From the IMG/VR virus record IMGVR_UViG_3300047559_000122, positions 1 to 36,143 of that record: a stretch of 36,143 bases of DNA. One strand, 5' to 3'. Of the stretch, positions 13,410 through 18,986 are shown one piece after another (the first letter of the stretch is position 1; every line of letters begins with the position of its first letter). The notes below the pieces were generated by a model. That model was not told where the DNA came from, did no database searches, and saw only the letters and a program-made list of their open reading frames with translations. Source of the DNA: a virus. Position numbers and translations under genes: made by a program.

Positions 13410-13484
13410 GGGTTGAGGTGGGAATCGAACCCTGCGTCACGGTGAAGGGTTACTTCACTTGCTCTACCACTGAGCTACTCAACC
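13410..13484 (-). tRNA. Degenerate tRNA-like gene (anticodon AAC by position)
   Basis: The acceptor GGTTGAG/CTCAACC and D-arm GCTCAGTGGTAGAGC are good and GGGTTCGATTCCC marks the T-loop. Only three T-stem pairs form, because A50-A64 and C49-C65 are mismatched. The anticodon stem GTGAA/TTCAC closes loop GTAACCC, which would put AAC (Val) at 34-36 after a two-base position 26. The discriminator would be C. It may be a decaying tRNA or a divergent one; the amino acid is uncertain. Confidence 0.55.
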
Positions 13485-13488
13485 TATG

Positions 13489-13573
13489 CGGAGAGGGAGG
13501 GATTCGAACCCCCGGACCTGTTACAGTCAACGGTTTTCAAGACCGCCGCGATCGACCACTCTGCCACCTCTCC
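13489..13573 (-). tRNA. tRNA-Ser(TGA)
   Basis: A class II tRNA with long variable arm. Acceptor GGAGAGG/CCTCTCC, anticodon loop CTTGAAA, T-arm GGGGGTTCGAATCCCTC, discriminator G. Confidence 0.93.
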
Positions 13574-13576
13574 TGT

Positions 13577-13679
13577 AGTGGTAAGGAAGTGTTACGTCTA
13601 ACACTTCAATGTTTTCTACTAATTTTTTATGGGGTATGTACACTAACCATAAAATTGATTTTCGTCTTCTCTTACCACT
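13577..13679 (-). ncRNA. Candidate structured RNA between tRNA-Ser and tRNA-Asp
   Basis: The whole gap between two tRNAs can fold into a three-way structure. AGTGGTAAG (13577-13585) pairs perfectly with CTTACCACT (13671-13679). Inside, GAAGTGTTA (13586-13594) pairs with TAACACTTC (13599-13607) over a 4-nt loop, and TTTTATGG (13625-13632) pairs with CCATAAAA (13647-13654). Three perfect helices of 8-9 bp in 103 nt are unlikely by chance. It has no T-loop, so it is not a tRNA. The strand is taken from the flanking tRNAs. Confidence 0.6.
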
Positions 13680-13681
13680 TG

Positions 13682-13755
13682 CGGTATGGACGGGACTCGA
13701 ACCCGCGACCACTTGAGTGACAGTCAAGTATTCTAACCAACTGAACTACCACACC
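13682..13755 (-). tRNA. tRNA-Asp(GTC)
   Basis: Acceptor GGTGTGG/CCATACC, anticodon stem CTTGA/TCAAG with loop CTGTCAC, T-arm GCGGGTTCGAGTCCCGT, discriminator G. Confidence 0.93.
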
Positions 13756-13759
13756 TTAG

Positions 13760-13832
13760 TGACCCTGGAACGACTCGAACGTTCGACCGACTGCTTAGAA
13801 GGCAGTTGCTCTATCCACTGAGCTACAGGGCC
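13760..13832 (-). tRNA. tRNA-Arg(TCT)
   Basis: Acceptor GGCCCTG/CAGGGTC, anticodon stem CTGC/GCAG with loop CTTCTAA, T-arm GAACGTTCGAGTCGTTC. It reads AGA, the arginine codon most used by genes in this window. Confidence 0.92.
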
Positions 13833-13838
13833 ATAAAA

Positions 13839-13911
13839 AAGAGATCCGGGCCCAACTAGCCGCCCGTTGTGAAACGAAAAATAGACGGAAGGGCCCTTTT
13901 TAAGATCTCTT
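13839..13911 (-). ncRNA. Candidate structured RNA between tRNA-Leu and tRNA-Arg
   Basis: This 73-nt segment fills a tRNA-sized slot. Nested helices are visible: AAGAGATC/GATCTCTT at the ends, GGGCCC/GGGCCC next, CCGTC/GGCGG inside (one G-U), and CGTT/AACG at the tip. Read leftward it is followed by TTTTTT at the start of tRNA-Arg. It lacks anticodon and T-arm features. It may be a stable small RNA, a processing spacer or an elaborate attenuator. Confidence 0.55.
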
Positions 13912-13913
13912 AG

Positions 13914-13998
13914 TACCGAAGGCCGGATTCGAACCGGCACGGACATTACTGTCCAAGGGATTTTAAGTCCCTCATGGCTACCTTTTCATCACTTCGGC
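13914..13998 (-). tRNA. tRNA-Leu(TAA)
   Basis: A class II tRNA with long variable arm. Acceptor GCCGAAG/CTTCGGT, anticodon stem AGGGA/TCCCT with loop CTTAAAA, T-arm GCCGGTTCGAATCCGGC. It is first in the main leftward tRNA run, just behind a host-type promoter. Confidence 0.92.
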
Positions 13999-14013
13999 AA
14001 TTGTTAAACCTAC

Positions 14014-14025
14014 ATGTCAAAGAAC
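14014..14025 (-). promoter_or_regulatory. boxA-like element ahead of the tRNA run
   Basis: Read leftward the 12-mer is GTTCTTTGACAT, resembling the boxA antitermination signal (E. coli TGCTCTTTAACA) and the form common in flavobacterial rRNA leaders. It starts where transcription from the 14030 promoter should begin. An identical 12-mer occurs at 14527-14538. Confidence 0.5.
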
Positions 14026-14029
14026 ATAT

Positions 14030-14060
14030 CAAATATACGGGCAATAATCTTTAAAATCAA
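14030..14060 (-). promoter_or_regulatory. Bacteroidetes-type promoter of the tRNA run
   Basis: Leftward TTG (14058-14060), a 20-nt spacer and TATATTTG (14030-14037) match the Bacteroidetes housekeeping promoter. It faces tRNA-Leu and the following tRNA genes. Confidence 0.75.
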
Positions 14061-14073
14061 GATAGATAAAAAA

Positions 14074-14099
14074 AATCCCCCACATTTCTGAGGGGGATT
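14074..14099 (-). terminator. Intrinsic terminator after 14124 gene
   Basis: AATCCCCC and GGGGGATT form an 8-bp hairpin with a 10-nt loop; read leftward it is followed by a run of eight Ts. It ends the 14501-14124 gene and insulates the tRNA promoter. Confidence 0.88.
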
Positions 14100-14123
14100 C
14101 AACTATCGTTCCTTAACTAACTG

Positions 14124-14501
14124 TTAGTCAGTTAATACTTGTTTAGATTTTTTCACGGGTTCACACCCATCCTTATCAATTTTCATCAATCGATTCTCAA
14201 ACTTGTCAAACCTTGAGTCGATATACCGATAAATTTCATTCATGTTATGTTCACTGTTATTGTGTAAACTATCACAATACTCAATATTCTTATGATGTAG
14301 TTGATCTACTCTACTTATTTCACCATCTATTCGAAGGTGAATTTCTCTATGGTTATTTTCCATATCTCTGTATATTCCACCTATAGTCTCTTCGAAACCA
14401 TTGGAACGTTGTGTAACCTTAAACACACCCATCACAGCATACCCTAATCCGAGCAAACCGATCATTGAGAGCGCACCTAAAATAAATTCTAAATTTTCCA
14501 T
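14124..14501 (-). CDS. Membrane-anchored coiled-coil protein, 125 aa
   Basis: Residues ~5-28 (FILGALSMIGLLGLGYAVMGVF) form one transmembrane helix, with a short N-terminal tail. The remainder is charged, with heptad-like spacing and many His/Asn residues (DMENNHREIHLRIDGEIS, NEIYRYIDSRFDKFENRL), suggesting a coiled coil. No catalytic motif is seen. The topology resembles spanin-like or holin-accessory proteins, and the holin/endolysin pair lies nearby on the other strand, but this link is only positional. Confidence 0.65.
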   Translation of the reverse strand: MENLEFILGALSMIGLLGLGYAVMGVFKVTQRSNGFEETIGGIYRDMENNHREIHLRIDGEISRVDQLHHKNIEYCDSLHNNSEHNMNEIYRYIDSRFDKFENRLMKIDKDGCEPVKKSKQVLTD

Positions 14502-14526
14502 GTTTTTAAATTTTTAGATTTTGATT

Positions 14527-14538
14527 ATGTCAAAGAAC
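14527..14538 (-). promoter_or_regulatory. Second boxA-like 12-mer
   Basis: Leftward GTTCTTTGACAT is identical to 14014-14025. It lies 7 nt after the tRNA-Thr CCA end and 26 nt before the ATG at 14501. It may be boxA for read-through from tRNA-Thr, or a TTTG/TTGACA-type promoter element for the 14501 gene. Confidence 0.4.
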
Positions 14539-14544
14539 GATAGT

Positions 14545-14621
14545 TGGAGCCTCAGGAGGGATTCGAACCCCCGACAGGCTGATTACAAATCAGCTACTCT
14601 GGCCAACTGAGTTACTGAGGC
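14545..14621 (-). tRNA. tRNA-Thr(TGT)
   Basis: Acceptor GCCTCAG/CTGAGGC with encoded CCA, anticodon stem GCTGA/TCAGC with loop TTTGTAA, T-arm GGGGGTTCGAATCCCTC. It stands apart from the main tRNA run, upstream of the 14501 gene. Confidence 0.93.
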
Positions 14622-14726
14622 GTTTATATAAGTATATATCGAAAGAACTTTTTTGTCGGGTGACAATACAAATAATACAGAAAAAATATTAAAAAATCAA
14701 TCTTTAACAACAATGAATTAAAGATG

Positions 14727-14734
14727 TATTTATA
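14727..14734 (+). promoter_or_regulatory. TATTTATA octamer (lysis genes)
   Basis: The octamer lies 52 nt before the holin candidate ATG (14787). Unlike most copies it would give a leader of about 45 nt, A-rich near the start codon. Confidence 0.5.
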
Positions 14735-14786
14735 AGGGAGACCATTTATGATCTCATAAAAAGTAAAAGTAAAAAAAAATAAAAAG

Positions 14787-15029
14787 ATGGCAAAATGGGT
14801 TGAAATATTCAAAGACAAAAATGACTATAATGAGAAATCAATCGTAGGATTTGCATCATTCGCAGTAATGGTATTGTTCGCAATGGCGGATATAATGACA
14901 GGATTCTTCGGTAAGGATTTGGTGATACAAGAATTTATCTATAATTCTTTTGTAATCATCACATTGGGTTCTTTCGGTATCGCCGAGGCGGGTAAGGTCT
15001 TTGGTAAAAAGAATAATGAAGAAGAATAA
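14787..15029 (+). CDS. Putative holin, two transmembrane helices
   Basis: The 80-residue protein has a charged N-terminus, a first hydrophobic helix (about 19-40, SIVGFASFAVMVLFAMADIM), a second helix (about 50-68, FIYNSFVIITLGSFGIAEAG), and a charged C-terminus (KVFGKKNNEEE). Size, two helices and position 11 nt upstream of an endolysin gene fit a holin, which permeabilises the inner membrane to release or activate the lysin. The call rests on architecture and context, not on a sequence family. Confidence 0.75.
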   Translation: MAKWVEIFKDKNDYNEKSIVGFASFAVMVLFAMADIMTGFFGKDLVIQEFIYNSFVIITLGSFGIAEAGKVFGKKNNEEE

Positions 15030-15040
15030 TATAAAAAAAA

Positions 15041-15922
15041 ATGTTACTAAAAATTGGCTCTAAAGGAAGAGAAGTTAAAGAATTACAGGAATTCTTGGGT
15101 ATTGGTGCGGACGGCATCTTTGGTTCAGGAACTGAGGCATCAGTTAAAAAATGGCAATCCGATAATGGTCTTAAGTCTGACGGTATTGTGGGTCCTGCCA
15201 CTTGGGATGCTATGGGTTTGGCTACTACTGACAGTTCTGAAAAGACGTTCGTCACGTCAAATGGATTATTAATTAATCGTCACTTTTTACCTGTTGGTGA
15301 ATATAAGGAAGGACCTACCACTAAGGAGTATCTTTTCTTACACCACACCGCAGGTTGGCATAACCCATATAGTACAATAGATGCGTGGGGTAGAGATGAT
15401 AGGGGTGCTGTTGCCACTGAATTTGTATTGGGTGGTCCATCCGTAAAAGGTAATGACGATCAGTATGATGGTGAAATGGTACAGGCGTTCCCTGAAGGGG
15501 CGTATGGTTGGCACTTAGGAAAGAATGGATCTCAACACATGCACACACATTCAGTGGGAATTGAGGTTTGTAATTTTGGTTATGTGGTGAATGGTAAAAC
15601 ATATGCGGGGACTTCAGTCCATGAATCACAAATCGTAGAGTTATCCCAACCATTTAGAGGACATAAGTTATGGCACCGTTATTCAGACGCACAAATCGAA
15701 GCGTTACATAAGTGGATCCTTTGGATTGCGGAAAGAGACTCTATCGATGTTCGTAAAGGTCTACCCGAACTAATTAAAAAGATTGGAGTATCAGCATTTG
15801 AGTTTAATGATGATGCATACTACGGTAAGATTAAAGGTTTGTGGACCCATACAAATACAAGAAAAGATAAGGTCGATATGTTCCCTCAACAGGAACTAAT
15901 TGACATGTTGTTGAGTCTGTAA
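15041..15922 (+). CDS. Endolysin: peptidoglycan-binding domain plus amidase
   Basis: Residues 1-65 form a PG_binding_1 domain (GSKGREVKELQEFLG, GIFGSGTEASVKKWQ, GLKSDGIVGPATWDAMG). Residues ~85-240 match an N-acetylmuramoyl-L-alanine amidase (Amidase_2/PGRP fold): LFLHHTAGW supplies the first zinc histidine, EFVLGG and the HTHSVGIEVCNFG segment follow, and HKLWHRYSDAQIEAL lies towards the end. The enzyme cuts the bond between MurNAc and the stem peptide. No signal peptide is present, consistent with a holin-dependent lysin. A hairpin terminator follows. Confidence 0.92.
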   Translation: MLLKIGSKGREVKELQEFLGIGADGIFGSGTEASVKKWQSDNGLKSDGIVGPATWDAMGLATTDSSEKTFVTSNGLLINRHFLPVGEYKEGPTTKEYLFLHHTAGWHNPYSTIDAWGRDDRGAVATEFVLGGPSVKGNDDQYDGEMVQAFPEGAYGWHLGKNGSQHMHTHSVGIEVCNFGYVVNGKTYAGTSVHESQIVELSQPFRGHKLWHRYSDAQIEALHKWILWIAERDSIDVRKGLPELIKKIGVSAFEFNDDAYYGKIKGLWTHTNTRKDKVDMFPQQELIDMLLSL

Positions 15923-15928
15923 AAAAAT

Positions 15929-15955
15929 AAACCCCAACAAGGAATGCTGGGGTTT
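15929..15955. terminator. Bidirectional terminator between endolysin and element B
   Basis: AAACCCCA (15929-15936) pairs with TGGGGTTT (15948-15955). Rightward it has only four Ts. Leftward it has TTTATTTTTTTT, a stronger signal. The leftward strength matters, because the only leftward transcript that could end here is the putative small RNA starting near 16030. Confidence 0.8.
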
Positions 15956-16027
15956 TAGGTCTACATCGGTTTCAACACCAATGCTTTAACGAGAAAAACG
16001 AAAAGGTAATCGGCAAAGAGAACCTTT
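15929..16027 (-). ncRNA. Candidate small RNA containing structured element B
   Basis: Leftward, a TATTTATA octamer (16032-16039) is followed by AAAGGT/ACCTTT (16022-16027 and 16002-16007) around a loop with CTCTTTGCCGAT, then CTTTTCGTTTTTCTCGTT and finally the hairpin-plus-T-run at 15955-15929. This makes a complete ~100-nt transcription unit with no reading frame of note. The core motif recurs at 10543-10589. The rightward strand also folds, so the orientation is inferred from promoter and terminator. Confidence 0.5.
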
Positions 16028-16031
16028 GATG

Positions 16032-16039
16032 TATAAATA
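16032..16039 (-). promoter_or_regulatory. TATTTATA octamer facing element B
   Basis: Leftward copy of the phage octamer with no protein gene downstream. It is positioned to start the candidate small RNA near 16027. Confidence 0.45.
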
Positions 16040-16070
16040 TATATCTTTTTTAAAAAAGTTTAGATTTTAG

Positions 16071-17399
16071 TTAAATGAGGGGTAAATTTTTGGAAATTTC
16101 CATGTTCCCCTCATTTATTTTTAATAAAACTTCTTTATCCTGAACAATATTACCCATTAAAATCTCATCACTAATAAAGTCTTCGCACAGATTTTGGATG
16201 ATTCTTTTAATAGGTCTCGCACCATACTCCTCTTCAGAGTTTCGTTTAATAATTTCATCGATGACACTTTTATCAAAAGTAATTTTGTATGAGTTATCAA
16301 CCAATCTACTATAAAGTGAACTCATTTCGAGTTGTACAATTTTACGAAGAGATTTATCATCTAACTTATTGAATACAATAATATCGTCAATACGATTCAA
16401 GAATTCAGGAGTAAACTGTTGTTTCAAAGATTTTCTGATGATAGAATCTTTAACCCTCTCTTGATTTTCTGAGTCCGTAAAACCAACACCACCTCCAAAA
16501 TCCGAAACCTTCTTTGCACCAATGTTCGATGTCATGATGATTAGGGTATTGGTGAAATTTACTTTTCTACCAAACGAATCGGTTAAGTGTCCCTCATCCA
16601 ATATCTGAAGTAGGATGTTGAATACATCTTTATGTGCCTTCTCGATCTCGTCAAATAGGACTACCGAAAAAGGGTTGTTTTTAATCTTTTCAGTCAATTG
16701 ACCTCCTTCATCATAACCAACATAACCCGGAGGTGAACCTATCAATTTAGATACGTTATGTTTTTCCATGAATTCACTCATGTCAACTCTCACAATTTTT
16801 TCGGGATCACCAAAAAGAGTGTTTGCTAGTGTTTTCGCTAGATGAGTTTTACCGACACCCGTAGATCCTAAGAACATAAATGAACCGATCGGTTTGTTAC
16901 TACTCTTAACCCCAACTCGATTTCTTCGGATTGATTTTGAAATTTTAGTGACAGCATCATCCTGACCAATAACATTCTTAGATATTGTTTTTTCTAAATT
17001 TAATAGGTTTTTACTTTCCTTAGTATCCAACTTTGAAATTGGAACACCGGTCATATTGGTGATGAGGTCATATACGTCTTCTATGGTCACCTCCTTTTTA
17101 TTAATCTTTTGTTCGTCATTCCACTTTTTCTTTTCGGTTTCGAGTTTCTTAATGATTTTCTTTTCCTCGTCTCGAAGTTGTGCCGCTTGCTCGTAATCTT
17201 GAGACTTAACCACACTTAATTTTTTTGTTTTGATGGATTCTGCCTCTTTTTTTAACTTTTCGATAGAATCAGGAACTTTTACATTAATCTTCTTTTCCGA
17301 ACCCAACTCATCCAATACATCAATTGCCTTATCAGGAAACTGTTTATCTGTTATGTATCTCTTAGAAAGATTAACTATGGTTTCAATAACGTTTTCAAT
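16071..17399 (-). pseudogene. clpC: ClpC-type AAA+ unfoldase, C-terminal part (frameshifted)
   Basis: The frame resumes ClpC homology at ENVIETIVNLSKRYITDKQF. A UVR-like middle region follows (KSQDYEQAAQLRDEE), then the second AAA+ module: Walker A GSTGVGKTHLAKTL, Walker B SVVLFDEIEKAH, arginine-finger region FTPEFLNRID, and the small D2 domain. GGGVGFTDS carries the VGF tripeptide at the place of the ClpP-docking loop, which ClpB lacks. The homologous frame has no good start; MFSKNQQ at 17468 reads out-of-frame sequence of the upstream part. Compared with ClpC proteins, 6-7 residues are missing at the junction, so about 20 nt seem to be lost. Confidence 0.85.
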
Positions 17400-18066
17400 C
17401 CTCGTAAGAAGACTTAAGATTATAAAGAATGTCCACGGTTTCAGTAACTGTTGGTTCTTGGAGAACAATTTTTTGGAATCTTCTCACTAACGCACCGTCT
17501 TTTTCGATATTCTTTTTGAATTCGTCGAAGGTGGTCGCACCAATACATTGAATTTCACCACGTGCCAATGCGGGTTTTAGGATATTAGCTGCATCCATTG
17601 AACCTGACGCATTACCCGCACCCACCATAGTGTGAATTTCATCAATAAAAACAATTACGTTGGGGGCGTCCACTAATTCGTTAAGAATTGCCTTAATCCT
17701 CTCCTCAAACTGACCACGGTACTTAGTTCCCGCAACCAATGAGGTGAGATCCAAAGACATAATTCTTTTATCTATGAGATTTGTTGGACAGTTACCATTT
17801 GTGATTAATAATGCCAACTTCTCCACTAATGCGGATTTACCCACACCCGCATCACCAACGATTACAACATTGTTTTTCTTTTTCCGTGATAATATCTGAG
17901 CAATACGCATCACTTCTTTATCCCTTCCAATAATGGGGTCTATGAGTCCCTCAGACGCTAAACGTGTGAGATCTCTGGAGAAATTGTCAAGTACGGGCGT
18001 ATTCGATCCTCTTTTACCTTTTCTCTGTTGTTGGGGGGTTCCCCCTTCAAAAAAATCTACGGACAT
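17395..18066 (-). CDS. clpC: ClpC-type AAA+ unfoldase, N-terminal part (first ATPase module)
   Basis: This part has the D1 module of a Clp/Hsp100 unfoldase: TPVLDNFSRDLTRLA linker, GRDKEVMRIAQIL, Walker A GDAGVGKSALVEKL, Walker B VIVFIDEIHTMVG, and RRFQKIVLQEPTV. The usual Clp_N substrate domain is absent; the protein begins MSVDFFEGGTPQQQRK just ahead of the D1 linker. The frame ends YNLKSSYED-stop, at the point where ClpC proteins continue to the D1 small domain. Without D2 the product would be unlikely to hexamerise and translocate normally. It is divergent from hsp20. Confidence 0.88.
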   Translation of the reverse strand: MSVDFFEGGTPQQQRKGKRGSNTPVLDNFSRDLTRLASEGLIDPIIGRDKEVMRIAQILSRKKKNNVVIVGDAGVGKSALVEKLALLITNGNCPTNLIDKRIMSLDLTSLVAGTKYRGQFEERIKAILNELVDAPNVIVFIDEIHTMVGAGNASGSMDAANILKPALARGEIQCIGATTFDEFKKNIEKDGALVRRFQKIVLQEPTVTETVDILYNLKSSYED

Positions 18067-18145
18067 ATATTATCGTTTTAAACTTTTATAAAGATAACGA
18101 AAATCATGCTAAATGTCAAATGATGTCATAAAGTCATGTTATTTT

Positions 18146-18178
18146 TATGATATCTGTAAAAATGACAGTTATATCATA
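18146..18178. promoter_or_regulatory. Imperfect inverted repeat between clpC and hsp20
   Basis: TATGATATCTGT (18146-18157) and ACAG-TT-ATATCATA (18165-18178) form arms separated by 7 nt, with a 2-nt bulge. The intergenic region also holds repeated ATGTCA/TGATGTCAT half-sites. The position between two divergent chaperone genes suggests an operator for a heat-shock-type or phage regulator. It does not match the CIRCE element. Confidence 0.5.
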
Positions 18179-18250
18179 AATAATTCGTATTGGCACCTCA
18201 TTTGAAATATGGGTATGTAAATAATAAATAAAAAAAATTAAAAGAAAACT

Positions 18251-18628
18251 ATGATTACTTTATTTAAAAGAGACCCATTTTTCACTAACTTCTTAGATTC
18301 AGTTTTTGAGACTGAAACGACTGACCTTTGGAAAGGATTCGTTAACACCAACAAATCAGTGGATGGTGATGGTGTTACTTTGGAGTTTGTTGTACCAGGT
18401 TTATCTAAAGAAGATATCTCTGTTTACGTTGAGGACAATAAATTGAAGGTTAGTTACACCGCGGAAATTACAAAAAGTAAGTACGTAGAACCTTTTGAAA
18501 GAACGTATACTTTGGGAGAGGACTTAGATGATAAGAAGATTTCCGCTAAGGTTGAGAACGGTGTCCTAACACTCACAGTACCTAAGAGTAAGAAAAAAAA
18601 TTCACAACGAGAAATTTCGATATCTTAA
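18251..18628 (+). CDS. Hsp20 small heat-shock protein
   Basis: The 125-residue protein has an alpha-crystallin domain at about 33-118: VTLEFVVPGLSKEDISVYVE, LKVSYTAEITKSKYVEPFERTYTL, ISAKVENGVLTLTVPK. VENGVLTLTVP is the A-x-x-x-n-G-v-L conserved motif of the family. The ending REISIS provides an I-x-I oligomerisation motif. These ATP-independent holdases keep unfolded proteins soluble; relatives occur in several T4-like marine phages. The start is preceded by an A-rich stretch without Shine-Dalgarno. Divergence from clpC suggests shared control. Confidence 0.93.
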   Translation: MITLFKRDPFFTNFLDSVFETETTDLWKGFVNTNKSVDGDGVTLEFVVPGLSKEDISVYVEDNKLKVSYTAEITKSKYVEPFERTYTLGEDLDDKKISAKVENGVLTLTVPKSKKKNSQREISIS

Positions 18629-18633
18629 ATTAG

Positions 18634-18661
18634 AACCCCCGAAAGGGGGTTTATTTTTTTA
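18634..18661 (+). terminator. Intrinsic terminator of hsp20
   Basis: AACCCCC (18634-18640) and GGGGGTT (18645-18651) enclose GAAA and are followed by TATTTTTTT. Confidence 0.92.
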
Positions 18662-18666
18662 TTTGA

Positions 18667-18674
18667 TATTTATA
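18667..18674 (+). promoter_or_regulatory. TATTTATA octamer (KTSC/nucleotidyltransferase operon)
   Basis: The octamer follows the hsp20 terminator and lies 66 nt before the ATG at 18741, so a leader of about 55-60 nt is predicted. Confidence 0.5.
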
Positions 18675-18740
18675 AGATACATCGGACGAACTTGATTTTC
18701 TTCTGATTATTTGTTATATTATAGGTAAAAATAAAAAAGT

Positions 18741-18986
18741 ATGGCAATTCTATCTGAGAAAATCAACGGCAAGGAGATTCTTGTTGAAATTCAATCATCG
18801 AATTTAAAGTCCGCGTCTTACAATACGGAAGATGAGACACTACAAATCACATTTAACAGTGGTGGTGTTTATGAGTATTATAAAGTTCCGTGGGAGAAGT
18901 TCACAAAACTTAGACTTTCGGAATCCCAAGGTAGGTTTTTCAATTTAAACATTGCGAAGACCTATGAGTACAAGAAGTTGAAATGA
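18741..18986 (+). CDS. KTSC domain protein
   Basis: The small protein matches the KTSC domain: VEIQSSNLKSASYNTEDETLQITF, then GGVYEYYKVPWEKF and SQGRFFNLNI (GRFFN is a hallmark). The family occurs alone or at the ends of larger phage proteins and may bind nucleic acid or protein; its role is not established. ATG of the next gene overlaps its stop (ATGA). Confidence 0.88.
   Translation: MAILSEKINGKEILVEIQSSNLKSASYNTEDETLQITFNSGGVYEYYKVPWEKFTKLRLSESQGRFFNLNIAKTYEYKKLK

Noticed and set aside
13364-13946. Open frames on both strands through the tRNA genes
   Set aside because: They consist of translated tRNA T-arms (repeated GFEPR/GGTRTPG-like peptides). tRNA genes explain the sequence.
10543-16027. 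Elements A and B as phage attachment sites or a recombination direct repeat
   Set aside because: The similarity is interrupted and follows stem pairing, there is no long identical core, and no integrase is seen in the window.
17395-17468. MFSKNQQ... as a genuine start of the ClpC D2 protein
   Set aside because: The first ~22 residues are the out-of-frame reading of the upstream ClpC coding sequence and show no ClpC homology until after the junction.
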